64,000 bases of DNA from Macrobrachium rosenbergii (GCF_040412425.1 NC_089756.1:2647998-2711997); one strand, 5' to 3'; shown: positions 22,486-34,851, counted from the stretch's first letter. The notes: generated by a model not told the origin, from the letters alone. A program made the numbers and translations.

Positions 22486-23596
22486 CCCTTACATAAAGTT
22501 TTATACATGAAAATGTGTGCAATTTCATGTAGAATACAACAAAAAATAACTCATGGTTGTAGCTTTTATCAGTTTTGAAATATTTTCATATAAATTACGA
22601 TAAGTGCCAAAATTTCAACCTTCGGTCAACTTTGACTCAACCGAAATGGTCAAAAAATGCAATTGTAAGCTAAAATTCTTACATTTTAGTAACATTCAAT
22701 CATTTACTTCGTTTTGCAACAAACGGGATGTCTCTAGCACAATATTTTGATTTATGGTGAATTTTTAAAAAAACTTTTTCCTTACTTCTGCGCGCGCTAA
22801 CTCTGCTGAAAATCTCAGAATTTCTCTAGTCACTGTGTCGTAATTTTTGCACCGTTTTCTATTAGCCGTTATATAAAGTGTTATACATGAAAAAGTGCAC
22901 AATTTCATGTAGAATAAAACAAAAAATAACTCATGGTTGTAGCTTTTATAATTTTTGAAATATTTTCATATAAGTCACGATAAGTGCCAAAATTTCAACC
23001 TTCGGTCAACTTTTGACTCGACCGAAATGGTCGAAAAATGCAATTGTAAGCTAAAACTCTTACATTCTAGTAATATTCAATCATTTACCTTCATTTTTCA
23101 ACAAACGAGAAGTCTCTAGCACAGTATTTCAATTTATGGTGAATTTTTTAAAAAAACTTTTTTTTACGTCCAAGCGTTACAAATTCATGCATCATTTTGT
23201 GATAATTTTTTCTCTGTGTTGCTTTGATCGTTTTGCAATTTGTTATATACCAAAATCATCGCAATTTATTGTACAATACAACGAAAAAAAAAAAATCATT
23301 AGCTTTAACCGTTTTGCTCACAGCGTGATTTGTATACAATTATATAACAAATTTTTTTTGCGCTTTCATATATATTCCAATATTTATATATGATAATGAT
23401 ATTTTTTTCATTTCTGATGGTTGCATACTAAACTTCAGGCAATAACAAAAAAGGAGCCAAAAATGAACTCTTAATCTTAAAAACTAAGCGTGCCGTGATT
23501 TTTTGAAGAAAACTCTCTTTCCGCTTCGGTGCTAACACCCAAACCCCGCTGGCATATGGCAGACACTTTTGTAAATAGAGGCTCGGCGTTTAAGGG
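22486..23596 (-). mobile_element. TTAA-flanked satellite-bearing element, copy B' (truncated)
   Basis: Inverse orientation relative to copy A. The right end is intact (GAGGCTCGGCG, TTTAAGGG, then TTAA at 23597-23600); the left end is lost near 22486, in the middle of a ~380-bp unit. Two internal units are present. Confidence 0.8.
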
Positions 23597-23600
23597 TTAA

Positions 23601-24790
23601 GTTTTTCTCTGAGTATTTAATATTTTGTGTGGCCTCCATCTGCCTGTGCAGCCTGCATTCTTGAGGGGTATGATTTCAGCAAAACGCAAAAAAGCTGAGA
23701 CTCAAACTCATTTCCCGGAGCACTTCGGTCACCTCTCTTCGCAGGTTATCGAGGTTTGGTATATCATCATAGTTCACTGTGCGCTCTTCAACATGATCCT
23801 TTAAGATACTACCAATGTTTTCACACACATTAAGGTCAGGGGAGCTACCTGGAAATTCACTTGACAAGAAGAAATCGATACCACTATTTCGAAGCAGCTC
23901 CTGTGTCTGAAGAGCCTTGAAACATGGTGCCTTATCATGCAAAAATGTGACTTCTTCAATAGAAAACACATTTTCAAGATCTTTGAGGAAAGGGAATACT
24001 CCACCAGTAAGCACAGTTTCTCTGAAGTATTCACCATTCCATGACTGTCCTTTTTCTTTGATGATCCACATTAACCGTTTGGCTGTGAAACAGAAAAATT
24101 CCCAAACATTCAGGAAATTTCACAACTTGGCGGTAGCGCACATCATCGCTGATATCATCCAACTTTGCAGCCCAAATGATGTCATTTTTATGATTTGGCT
24201 TCCTGACTGTGTAAATGAAGAATTCATCTGATGCGGCAACATGGAGAAAGTCTGCTTCATCCCAATCTTTAAGAAATGAACCACAAAACCATGCACAGTC
24301 TTCTCTCTGGTGCTGAGTGATGTTGGACTTGCTGATAACATGAAATGTCTTGATACCAGATTTTTCAACTCATGATATACAGCACTATAACTTCTCTTCT
24401 TTCCCCTTTTTTTGTTTTAGTTCAAGCGCCAATTTACATAAAGACTTTCTTGGTCTACCCACTGCCTCAGCTATGATGTCTTTTGGCTCCTGAGAAAGGA
24501 CTTCAGGCCTTCCAAGATTCTCACTCTTTTCGTGATGACAGTCATATGGATTTTTGTTCCAGTTTCTTTTAACAAAGGATTCATATCTTCTTAATGTATT
24601 TAGCTATCCAGGAATGTGAAATGAAGGATGTGCCAACATCCCTGGCCTCTCGGAAGGTTATAGCCCGGATTTGGTCAATCTGTCGTGCCCGACATATTAT
24701 TTTCCCTTCTTACCTGCATATTTCTTCTAAGTTGCCGAAACAGTCGTCCACAGCGTCTCTTCCGTAGTCGGCCACTCACTTGAGTCTGTT
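23601..24790 (-). mobile_element. Tc1/mariner-type element relic
   Basis: A Tc1-family transposase relic lies immediately next to the TTAA of copy B'. Clear terminal inverted repeats were not found, so the ends are approximate. Confidence 0.6.
23607..24760 (-). pseudogene. Tc1-like DDE transposase pseudogene
   Basis: The C-terminal half is clear (24071-23676). FLHDKAPCF matches the second catalytic Asp block (usually QQDNAPxH), and PGSSPDLNVCENIGSILKD matches the SPDLNPIENLWxxLK block that carries the third acidic residue (Glu). The C-terminus continues in another frame to AAQADGGHTKY, a usual Tc1 ending. 24368-24120 covers the central catalytic-core region, and 24690-24590 shows a helix-turn-helix-like FREARDVGTSFISHSW. 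At least three frameshifts and stops separate these pieces. It would have catalysed cut-and-paste transposition at TA sites. Confidence 0.82.
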
Positions 24791-25550
24791 ATTTCGAAGT
24801 GATTTAGATCAAGGTAATTATATCTCTCAGAAAGGCGTAATGGAGACGAACTTGTAGCTTTTTTTACTTTAATGATGAAAATTAACTACAAACACAGGTA
24901 CAATTTACAGTTACAGTTACTATCTTGAAATCAATCTTGTTAGACAGTTCAGTTAAGTCTGTCTGGGACCATTAAAGCAAGGGGAAGCTACGTCTTCCCT
25001 TAAGGGTGGACTCAGACTCGAATGCCCTTCTTCTGGCTTCTGGCTTCTCTGGAACCCCTCGGTTTTCTTATCTTTCAACTCCTCCCTTTCAGTGTCCCAT
25101 TGGGTCTCATTGGAAGATTTTATCTGTAAGACCTACCTTCAAACAGCTTGATTGGGAAGGACAGTGGTGGGTGTTGTTAAAATCTCTCCTTAGAGGATTT
25201 GATTGGAAATGATCTCAGGAGGAGGTGTAAAGGACTCCTCCCTAGAATGTTTGATTGGAGAGGTGTTGAACTACATCACTTGTCCAGTCCCTTTTCCATG
25301 GAATTTCCATGTAAACGCCTCCTGTTGAAGGCGGGGTTATAGATATGGCTGGAATGTTAGCTTCTGACAAGGTGCTGAGTGATCCTTAGTCAGCTAAATC
25401 GCGAGGCCACAGTTTCCAGATTTTACTATCGGTTTTATGGCCTTGGGCGCGATATACTCGCTCACTGTGTTGAGTTCATGCAAGACAGTTTCTCGCGGTT
25501 TGCGTACTCAGCACTTCTAGTCTTGCAATACATAACAACCAAGGCTTAAT
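24791..25550. other. Unassigned; possible solo LTR
   Basis: No protein was recognised. A stretch from about 24959 (TGTCTGGGACC) to 25550 has three TTGATTGG motifs (CCAAT-type boxes inverted) spaced 50-60 bases apart, which would suit an LTR promoter. I found no second copy to prove it. Confidence 0.3.
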
Positions 25551-25660
25551 TGTTCTCTCTCTCTCTCTCTCTCTATTCTTTCTCTCTCTCTCTGTCTCTC
25601 TCTATTCTTTCTCTCTCTGTCTTTCTCTATTCTCTCTCTTTCTCTTTATGCTTTCCTATC
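25551..25660. repeat. (CT)n-rich microsatellite, interrupted
   Basis: CT dinucleotide runs broken by TATTCTTT spacers repeated several times. Confidence 0.95.
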
Positions 25661-25882
25661 TAATTTTTCCCTATACCCCTACAAATCCATCTGATTTCCT
25701 CCAAGTCGTTAGCCATGGCTATATCTAACTCCGTCACTCAGTCTGAAAACACAAGAAATGTAAAATGAAAAATAGATTAATAGAAACTTGAAATAATGTA
25801 CTTGGAGATAGGCTATAGCAGAAAACTTCATAACTTTCCATTTGTTCTGTGGAAGGGGGCTCTAATTTCAAAAACACCCGAT

Positions 25883-26007
<125 letters not shown>

Positions 26008-26029
26008 TGTATAATATATCAGTGTGTAA

Positions 26030-26590
26030 GTGAACTGCAAGCTATTGACAAGAGGGTATGGTTCTCCCAGGGAGATGCAGTGTGCTCTTTTCACCCTAGG
26101 CTTCTTAGCCAAGAGTGGGAATCCATATAAGGCTTGGGCTCGTTCCTTCCATATTAGAAGTTTAATGGAGATCCTGGGCCCGGAGGAAGAGGAAAGGGTT
26201 CTTTGCCCAGTTAGAGCCCTAAGATATTATCTGCAAAGGACCGAGAAGATCAGAGGGCCTGCTAGCAACCTTTGGTATTCTGTCAAGAATCGTTCTCGTC
26301 CTCTTTCAAAGATTGCTGTCATTCTTTATAAGAGGCCTGATCTCCGAAGCTCATTCTCGGATTCAGGAAGGCACTTTACCTATGATCAAAGTTAAAGCAC
26401 ATGAAGTCAGAGCAGTTGCTACCTCTCTCACCTTCAAGCACAATTTATCCCTCTCGTCCATTCGTCAGTTGACCTTTTGGAGTGCAAATCAATCTTCGCT
26501 TCTCATTATTTGAAAGAAGTGGAAACACTGTTTGAAAACTGCAGTACCCTCGGACCATTAACAGTGGCTGGCATGGTATGGGGGGAAGAA
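26030..26590 (+). pseudogene. DIRS-type tyrosine recombinase, C-terminal relic
   Basis: Frames at 26030-26395 and 26313-26513 overlap through a frameshift and together give VLCPVRALRYYLQRTEK, then KAHEVRAVATSLTF, then, after another shift, SIFASHYLKEVETL. This matches the C-terminal core of DIRS/Ngaro-like recombinases: the H-x-x-R box (HEVR), a conserved FW, and the catalytic Tyr in HYLK. The first catalytic Arg region upstream is missing at the TA array. These enzymes integrate circular cDNA without target duplications. DIRS elements are known to be common in decapods. The copy is non-functional. Confidence 0.8.
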
Positions 26591-27690
26591 GCATAGGAGA
26601 GATTCTTTCTCTCTCCTGTCTCTCGCCTTGACTTAGGGTGTTGAGGCTTGGTGAGCCTGGCAGTGCTTTGTACCTGGAGTGCCCACCAGTCCTTATGGAT
26701 AGGTAGTGGTTCATTGTATCGTGGTACTGCACCCAGGGCGAGGGCACCTTTTATGCATGTGTCTTGGCAGCGATCAGGCATATCCTCCGTTGCAAGACAT
26801 CCACTGATGTAGAGGCGACCCCCAACTCAACCGCCACGCTGTTACAGGTTAAGGTGAGCACCAACTAGGGGCAGTATTCACCTGCAGTAGCTCTCTTACC
26901 AGGTAAGGAAGCGACAAGCATTGTTTCAATGCTAGCCATCCTTTCTGTTTCAAAGTCATTACCATACTTGATGTTTTGGAGTACAGGCAGTCCCCAGTTT
27001 ACAACAGTGTCCATTCCTACGCTGCTTTGTAAGCCGAAAATCATCATAAACCGAAAAATAGTAAAAAATCCTAAAAACCCTTACTTTTAATGCTTTGGGT
27101 GTATTGAAAACAATGCATACTGTATTTTCATTGAGTTTTTCATAAAAGAAACTCCAAATTTTTATTATTCTGCCGTTTTGGAGCCATATTTCTTCCGTTG
27201 GATTGGCATTATAACCCCCAGAACGTGTCGTAAACTGGGAAATAATTTCTGATGAATTTATTCGAAAAGCATTGTAAGCTGGACCTGTCATAACCTGGGG
27301 ACTGCCTGTAGAATTGTCCATTCATCCCACCCCTTATTCAATGTGGGATTCAGCTAAGTAATTACTTGATAAGTTACTTATATAAAAATTACATTTTTGT
27401 AATAAAATAAAGTTTTATATATACAAAGTAATTACTGAATCGGAGCCCGCCCTCCTCCCCTTTTCATGGACATTACGGCAATAAAATAGAATAGAGCCGT
27501 TGCTAGGAGTTGCTACTACACTCCCCGTTGCAGTGGGCAGGGCCTGTCACCCCTCGCTCTGCAACCGATGCATTGCCGCAAATTTTGAGCTTAGGAATGC
27601 CATGCAGGCATAATCATTAGCTAAGTAATTACTTGGTAAGTATATATAGAACTTTATTTTATCATAAAAATGTCATTTTTCTTGCACTGT
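26591..27690 (+). mobile_element. 3' region and terminal repeat of the DIRS-like element
   Basis: Non-coding sequence follows the recombinase, interrupted by MITE-D. After it, GCTAAGTAATTACTTG (27352 and 27621) occurs twice, and an inverted AAGTAATTACTGAATC appears at 27427, consistent with the inverted terminal and internal complementary repeats of DIRS elements. The assignment is an inference. Confidence 0.5.
26984..27308. mobile_element. Pogo/Tigger-type MITE, family D
   Basis: TA duplications flank it (26982-26983, 27309-27310). The termini are CAGGCAGTCCCCAGTTTAC on the left and the inverse GTTATGACAGG...CAGGCAGTCCCCAGG reading in from the right. At 325 bp and non-coding, it is a typical MITE. 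It splits the sequence after GTTTTGGAG, so it inserted into the DIRS relic. Confidence 0.88.
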
Positions 27691-28320
27691 TAAGAGTTAG
27701 ACATCAAAACTTTGTTACTGTACTCAGTCTTCACAATGCCAGTATGTGTACACAGTGTTCAGTCACAGAGGATGTTTGAGATGAAAACTATCGTTTAATA
27801 CATACGGTAAAATACTCGGCTAACAAACTGACTTCTCCTTCACCCATACACCTTACTAAATAGCATCTGTTTGTAGACACCGTCAATCAAGCACTGTTAA
27901 GAGGTACCCATTACTAGCTTTTGCATCCAGTTCAGTTTCAGGATTGACTGTATCTTGTCATATTCAAGTTTGCTTGATAGCAGATGATGTCTGTTATTTC
28001 ACAAAACCCATCAGCAGGTGATCTGTAATGCAAGATAGGTACTGTACATCTCTCTCTAGACAAATCGTTATTTGGCCATGGCTACCCCAGCTTAAGTCAA
28101 TGGCCAACCCAACTTAATTTGGAACATGGAAGGGGAAAGAAAGTACATAGCTGCTTGGCACCACAGGATAAACTTGAAGAACAGCATCAGTGAGGTGGCC
28201 AGGTTGCTCTTTCATACAAAATGGGTAACATTGAATAGAGGATTCCATTTTGTATCTGGGATGTATTATCTGTGGTGAAACATGATCATGAAATTGAAAG
28301 AATGACACTATCAAAATTAT
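27691..28320. other. Unassigned spacer
   Basis: No coding or repeat signature. It ends where BEL-1 integrase homology stops. Plus-strand GTTTCTTACACAG next to that break looks like a splice acceptor, but it is in a position where the dead element simply ends. Confidence 0.35.
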
Positions 28321-28324
28321 TGTT

Positions 28325-29957
28325 TCTTACACAGCTTCTCACCACCAAGCAGGCTACTGCATTCACTTGCACTATCCAGAACCTTTGGCGAAGATCTGCC
28401 AGAAGGAAGTTCTGACCGCAGTGTCCCAGCTTCTCGTGCTGCCATCTAACTAGCAGAAGGACTGCCAGTGATGCCTTGGGCAGGATGATGGGGTGGGCAG
28501 TGCTGTCATCACAGGGTGTGTGCTGAAGGCGGCCACCCACACAGAGAAAACCTTCACGTACAAAAGGCTTCAGCTTCACAATCTTGCTGGTCATCAGTAT
28601 CTTTAGTTTGATCTCTTGGCCGCAGGCAGCCACTTTTCTGGGGAAGGCTTCCCTCTGTGTGAGCTTCCAGATGATGTTCTCGGCTGCAGTCAGCTCCTCA
28701 ATGCTCAGGCAATCACCAGAGGCATTGTTGTGTCTTCATGGTAGGAGTCGTCGCATCCAGGCAACGCAGCACATGAACTATGGCCACATCGAGCAGCTCT
28801 TAGCTACTTGCTCGATGAAGGACTCAGTCTTTGTAACAGCATCGCAGAGCAATGGTGTTCGCTTGACTTCGGGGTCGCCCTTCAGAGTAGCAACCTTCAC
28901 GTCGCTCGGAGTTGTAGGCCATGATGACTCTGGACCCACAAGGAATGCTGGTCCCTGAAACCACATCTTTGATGTCAGCGGCGAGTCGGCGTCTATACCT
29001 CTGGAAGCCAGATCGACCAGGTTTTTGGCTGTGTCCACATACCTCCAGGTAGTGATGGGAGTCAGCTCACATATCAGGTTGATGCGATTTGCCATGAACA
29101 TCTGGTAGCGCGCCTTGACATTGAAGAGATACTTGAGGACCAATGTAGAATCGCTCCAGAGCACTGATTCTTCAAGCTCCAAGCAGAGTTCTTCACGTAG
29201 CTTGTGATCCACGCGTGCTGCCATGACCGCTTTTGTCAACTCGAGCCTGGGAATAATAGTCGCTGTCTTCATTGGTGCCACTCTAGATTGTCACACAACG
29301 AGCGCGCAGCTGACTTTGCCGTCGACACTCTCCATCCGAAGGCAAGTGGCCATGCCATACCCGACCTGGCTCGCGTCTGCGAAGTGATGTAGTTGGTAGG
29401 CCTTCACAGGTCCGAAGGCTGGCGGAACGAAGCTCCTCAGGATCTTCAGGGCTTCTAGGCGCGGCAGCTGGTCACACCACACCTTCCATCTGCATGTTTC
29501 GGCTTCCTTCATGGCGTCATCCCATCCCAGCTGCTCCCTACATGTCCTGTAGTAACATCTTGGCAGGCAGCATGAAAGGCATGACAAGACCCAACGGTTT
29601 GTAGATGTAGGCCACGATGGAGAGGACGCCTCTTCTGGTGTGCGGTCTTTCTTTCAGGCTGATCTTGAAGGTAAAAGTGTCTCCCTCCATGGACCAGTGG
29701 ATCCCCAGTGTGTGCTCTGTACGGAGTTCATCCTTGCTGAGGTCCAAGCCTGCAACGGAGGCATCTCGTTCGGACTCAGGCACAGCAGACAGCACGTTTC
29801 TACTGCTGGAGGTCCACTGGTTAAGTCGCCAGCCCCCATCAGCGCAGAGTGAGAGCAGCTCCTGGATGAGTTTCTTCGATACTCTTCATCATCATGGGCC
29901 TTGAGAAGGTTATCGACGTAAAAACTAGTAGTGATGTCCCGAGATGCTTCTTCACTG
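28325..29957 (-). pseudogene. BEL-1 pol, second half: RT thumb, RNase H, integrase zinc domain
   Basis: After the Tigger-A1 insertion the RT resumes with TTSFYVDNLL near 29920 (Y-V-D-N at the catalytic turn; Asn in place of the second Asp also occurs in BEL-2). 29795-29538 has GLDLSKDELRTEHTLGIHW. 29587-29291 has HHFADASQVGYG. 29281-28778 is the RNase H-like domain with VLWSDSTLVLKYL. 28633-28286 is the integrase N-terminus with FLCVGGRL, HEKLGHCG and a Cys pair near RSC, i.e. the HHCC zinc module. Frameshifts separate the parts, and homology stops before the DDE core. Confidence 0.85.
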
Positions 29958-30234
29958 TACAGTCATACTCCGAACTTACGCGAGGTTAGGTTCCAGAACC
30001 CCTCGCCCAAGGTGAATTTTCGCGTATAAGTTTGGCATGGTCTCTAAAAATGCTAATAAATGCTTATTTCTAAAGTTTAAACACTAGATATGACCCTAAT
30101 CATGCTCCCAAATTGTTAAGTTAACTTTTAAATGAAATTAAAGTTACTGTAATTTCATTTAAAAGTTAGCTTAATACATTACCCTTAAAAAAGAGAAATA
30201 AATGGTTGACATAAAAATTGAGAGTTGGAAGAGA

Positions 30235-30235
<1 letters not shown>

Positions 30236-30296
<61 letters not shown>
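30236..30296. repeat. (CT)n microsatellite
   Basis: A CT dinucleotide run inside Tigger-A1. Confidence 0.97.
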
Positions 30297-30299
<3 letters not shown>

Positions 30300-31119
30300 T
30301 CCAACCGATCTATTTTAAGAATCGTCTCAACCCCTTTTTAACAACTTTATTCTGCGTCTCTTTCTCTGTTCTGAAATGCTTTTTCATGAACAAACAGTGT
30401 TTTATATTTTGACTAATACAACTCTTAGTTATGATGTCTCTATGATTTAGAACGTATTTGCAACACTAGCACATTTACACTCCGTAGACGATACAGGTCA
30501 AATTAGATCAATTTAAACTCTACTGTACAGGTAAAGACATACAGAGAATTAATAAGTTGTAAAAATGTGTGAGTGTTAACTATGAACGAGAGAGAGAGAG
30601 ATAGATAAGGGTTGCCCTTACTTAAGAGAATGAAATTATTTACCAATTATTACAGAGACTGAGAGAATAACACACGAGAGAGAGAGATATTGTCCTTACT
30701 TAAAATATCAAGTCATATTATTTATGAATTATTACGAAGAGAGAGAGAGAAAGTTATTCTTACGTTAGATATCAAAAGATGGAAATTCAGTATTAAACTA
30801 ACTTTTAAATGAAATTAAAGTTACTGTATTTTCATTTAAAAGTTAGCTTAATACATTACCTTTAAAAATATAGGAGTGTGTGACTCTCACCTCCATTCCA
30901 CCGATCTATTTTTAGAAGTCTTCTGAACCTTGTTTTTAAAAACTATTTATTCTGTCACTTTCTCTTTGTTCTGAAATGCTCTATGTCTCTATGTTTTAGA
31001 ACGGCAGATTTACAGTTTGTAAACGGTACAGGTAAAATTAGATTAATTCAAAATTGTCTACTGTACAGTTAAAGACATACAGAGAAACAGTGCTGTAATA
31101 TGTAGGTCGGCTAACTTCG

Positions 31120-31121
<2 letters not shown>

Positions 31122-31164
<43 letters not shown>

Positions 31165-31213
31165 TAACAATTGTCCTTACTTAAAAGGGTGAAATTTTTT
31201 ATGAATTATTACC

Positions 31214-31276
<63 letters not shown>
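31122..31276. repeat. (GA)n and (CA)n microsatellites
   Basis: A GA run (31122-31160) and a CA run (31214-31276) inside Tigger-A1. Its sister copy at 47015 has several short GA runs in the matching region instead, so array lengths changed after the copies separated. Confidence 0.95.
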
Positions 31277-31278
<2 letters not shown>

Positions 31279-31535
31279 GAAAAATTTGACCACTGATTAG
31301 CAACACTCCCCTTCTTGTCATGTTAAATGACATGTCTGACAGCTTTTGCCTTCCACCTTCTTACAAAAGACGAGGGAAGAATTTGTTTGTTCAAAATAAT
31401 ACGAATTTTGTAATTATAGTTTTATTATTAATTATTATTATTTTTATTATTATGTCATTTTATTAATCTTATTAATATTTGAAAATTAGTACTCATTATT
31501 AGGTAAAAAGTTTATTTATCATACAAATAAACATA

Positions 31536-31880
31536 CAGTGAACCCCCCGTATTCGCGGGGGATGCGTCCCACACCCCCCCCGCAAATAGCTAAAATCAGC
31601 GAATACTGAAAAAAAAACCCTCTAAAAACATTTAGAACTGCCCATTTTGATAGTTTAAACACAGAAAAACCCTGTAAAATGCATATACCTGAGGATTTTA
31701 ATAGTTTTATCACAAAAAGTGTATTTATTCATGAAAATTATATGAAAATACAGTAATTAGTGAATATTTGTCAGTGAAAAATACTGCGAATGGGCTAATT
31801 TTCCATGAATAATGGCTAGATATGTTCCACAGAGAAACCCCAATGCTGTCCTAATCATGAGATGTATGGGGGTTTTACTG
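31536..31880 (-). mobile_element. Tigger-type MITE, family B (copy B2)
   Basis: Flanking TA at 31534-31535 and 31881-31882. The termini CAGTGAACCCCCCGTATTCG and GGGGGTTTTACTG match family B in inverse orientation relative to B1. It is nested within Tigger-A1. Confidence 0.9.
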
Positions 31881-32147
31881 TAAAACATGTTATCTAAAAA
31901 TTTAAAAAAGAGATAGAAATTATTACTTTTAATAATATTTAATCTTAATTAATTTGCACATAAAAGCTTGAAAACTTATAAATTACATAAAAAATTAAAC
32001 AAACACTTTTGCAGGATTTCTCATTGTTCACAAATGTCACGTGTCTGTGAAAAACTCATGTATGACCATTAGTTAGGTTCCAATGAAAAATTTGTGTGTC
32101 TGTGAATTCGTGCAACTCGAATCGCGCAAGTTCGGGGTATTACTGTG

Positions 32148-33420
32148 CTTGTGACCGTGCTCTTCGGCTGTGTGTCGCAGGGTGTAGTTCACGCAGCTTG
32201 GAGATGACCGCGCGCCAAACAGATACACACCCATCTCGTACTCTATCCAGTCTTGCAATGTGTCGCCCTTTGGCCACCAGAGGAAACGAAGAAGGTCTCT
32301 GCCTTGTACAGGGACCTTAACTTGATGGAACATTTCCTCTATATCGGCTGTGACAGCGTCCTGGCTGTTCCTGAATCTTAGGAGAATTCCAACTAATGTG
32401 TTGGTCACATCAGCCCCCCCAAGAAGATTATCGTTTAGGGATGTGCCTTTGTATCTTGCCTTCAGGTCGAAGACCACTCGAATCTTCAGCGTTGTTGGGT
32501 GGCGCACAGAATGATGCAGCATATACCACACATGCCCATTGCCATGCTTCAACTTGTTGCTTGGTACAGACTACTCATACCCCTTCTCGATATACTTCAT
32601 GGCAGCTACCTAAGACTGCTTGTAGTCGCTGTCTTTCTCAAACTCCTCTTGAGGCTCGCAGCACGTTGTATGGCCATTTCCCTGTTGTTTGGGAGCTTCA
32701 ATCTGTCTCGTAGAGGTAGCTCTGTCACATATTTTTGGATTCCTGGTGGATCTGCTGCCAGACCTTGTCGATGGAGATTTTGTCTTCTACAGAATTTTCC
32801 ATATTGGAATGAATCTTGCTCTCCCAGTAGTCCAGGTTGTGGTGATCTTGAAAGAACTGGCTCACCTTGTCGTTGGTGTTAACAGGTGTCATGTGGTGCA
32901 TGGGAAAGGCTGATGTCTGACTCATGGATGTCCCAGTATGCCCGAAGGCCACCCAACCAAGCTTGGTTAGGTGTGCTATAGGCTCGTGCTCTTCACCGCT
33001 GCGCTGATCCAGGAAGAAGCTAGACAAGGTGCTGTTCAATCCAATTATAAGCGTCATATCCTTGTAGCTAGGCAGAAGTCTTGGAAGGTAGACATCTTGA
33101 AGTTGTGACCATTGCCTGGCCCACTTCACGGGGGCATCATTTGCTCAATGGTCACACTTAGCTTTCCCGTGATGCAGACTTCGATTAACAGTTGCGTGGT
33201 GTCTTCCAGGTCCCAAGGTGAAGACTGATGAGCTCGTCACACATGAAGTTTCCACACTGTACTCATGACCTGGTTGACACGCCTACCCTTCAAATTCAGC
33301 TTCTCTACAAGACTTCTGGACACCAGCGAAGGCGCAGCACCGGTGTCGAGGAAGGCATAGGTCTTGACAGTTATTGACAGTGACAGGCAGGATTTTCATC
33401 ATTACGCAACCGTCAGGAGC
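32148..33420 (-). pseudogene. BEL-1 protease and first half of reverse transcriptase
   Basis: The aspartic protease (DUF1758-like) has an intact LDTGAAPSLVS active site near 33337-33348 and VEKLNLKG after it. 33129-32725 is the A17/linker part (LIIGLNS, HLTKLGWVAFG). 32552-32148 is RT with RVVFDLKARYKGTSLND, the catalytic-Asp block TADIEEMFHQV, and FGARSSPSCVNYTLRH. Frames shift between segments. The enzyme would have processed Gag-Pol and copied element RNA in virus-like particles. Confidence 0.85.
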
Positions 33421-34017
33421 GTGACTTGAGATCGTGGAGAAGGGCAAGGGCACTGGCGTAGTGATGGTGGCTGCTGTAGCTCCCGCTCTGCTCCCAGCAG
33501 CTGGTGCCGCGCTTCCAGCAGCAGTTGCTCTGCCCCTGGTAGCTGCAACCCCGCCCCCTGTAGCTGGCACATTAGACATGGGCGCAGATGCTCTGCTGGC
33601 TGCCACTCTTGTAGCCCGTGAAGGCATGCTAGATCCTATTTCTCAGTGCATTAAGGAATGATGATACTCTGTTCTGCAAGTCAAGCATGCACTGTTGTTC
33701 TTGCAGCGCCGATGCGAGTGTCCCTGCTGGAAACACCGGAAGCAGAGCTTGTTGCTGGTGATTGTAGTCCACCTGTCGTTCACATTCTTCCTTTGAAACT
33801 GGTAACAGGCGTCCAGCTAATGTCCTGTCTTGCCACAACAGCAGCACTTGACACTTGGCTGTGCCATCTGAGTGGAGTGCACCGGGATCGTCTTCGGCTT
33901 GTCATGAGTGTTGTTATAAGGTTTGACCTTGATGTTGTCGTATGATCTGATGGTACTGCGGGTCTTGGCGACCTCAGCCCCTTGCATGACAAACTCAACC
34001 AGCATGCTGAATGATGG
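33421..34017 (-). pseudogene. BEL-1 gag C-terminus with zinc knuckles
   Basis: 34005-33817 contains CCCCGKTGH and a Cys after a four-residue gap. The next frame (33847-33629) has CFRCFQQGHSRRRC. These are two CCHC knuckles that bind nucleic acid. An Ala/Gly/Arg-rich linker (33627-33440) precedes the protease. BEL-2 cuts the gene at 34017. Confidence 0.8.
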
Positions 34018-34851
34018 TATATTTACTCAAAAGAATCCAAAATAGTAAACATATAGAATATTCAATCAATATGAAAACCTAAATTTACCCTGATTTGGTT
34101 CGCATATTACCAGGTTCATTAACAGATTTCCAAGGATTCTTTTCTGTTCCTTTCATTCAATAAATCGAGAATTTGCGTTGTGTTCATATATACAATTTAA
34201 TTTACCATATCCTGTGATCGTATAAAATCATTGTTTGACCAGAAATAGATTATTTATATTTATTACTAACCTTAAAATATTTATTGTAAAGTTTCCTATC
34301 CGCAATCCAAGAATAATCCTATTCATTTTACAAATGCCTGCCAGTAACAATATCTATAGTGCATGCATGCCCTTCAATATTATCACCTCAACAAAACACT
34401 TATAAAATCGTAAACTTAGCTGTAGCACATGATGGTAAGAACTCCTCTCGAAGCTGTGTTAATTCCTTCCCCCCTACTTTACGAGTTACCGTAGGGTAAC
34501 AATGACCCTCACTGTTACACAACTGAGCCGGTACTGTCCGATTCTAACTCAAATCAGTCAGAGCTGACTGAAGTCCACGCATGCGCGACCCGCATTCGCT
34601 AACGACAATCCTTAACAACTCGTTAAAGATTGCTTAGAGTCAAACAACCATTGAGTGTATTTTACTCTTCAAAAAACACTTGACACAAAGAAATATTATA
34701 TTATTACAAACAATTCAATACAACTTATATAATTTTCTACGCATCCCTCATTGCATAATGTTCATAATATTTCCCTTACAAAATAAAAGATAAATGACTG
34801 CTTACTGGTCTTTATAAATGCACTATCGTGATTCCATCTTGAGTCACGATA
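34018..34851 (-). repeat. BEL-2 3' LTR (834 bp)
   Basis: Matches 42165-42922 almost base for base. It carries about 75 bp (34049-34125) that the other LTR lacks. In element orientation it begins TATCGTGACTC and ends GAGTAAATATA, not the common TG...CA. A purine-rich tract (CTGGGAGTG) lies just inside it as a candidate polypurine tract. Confidence 0.9.

Larger units (their letters stand above)
29960..32145. mobile_element. Tigger-like non-autonomous element, copy A1
   Basis: The ends CAGTCATACTCCGAACTTACG and, inverted, CAGTAATACCCCGAACTTGCG face each other; flanks are TA (29958-29959) and a mutated TG (32146-32147). Removing it restores the BEL-1 RT frame (HGHKYSEEASRD), which confirms TA-targeted insertion. 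The interior is non-coding: GA, CT and CA arrays, an internal ~680-bp duplication (30118-30600 against 30798-31130), and MITE-B copy B2. Confidence 0.88.

Noticed and set aside
28308..28324. Splice acceptor-like GTTTCTTACACAG at the BEL-1 edge
   Set aside because: The plus-strand sequence beyond is antisense to a dead integrase; no exon is supported.
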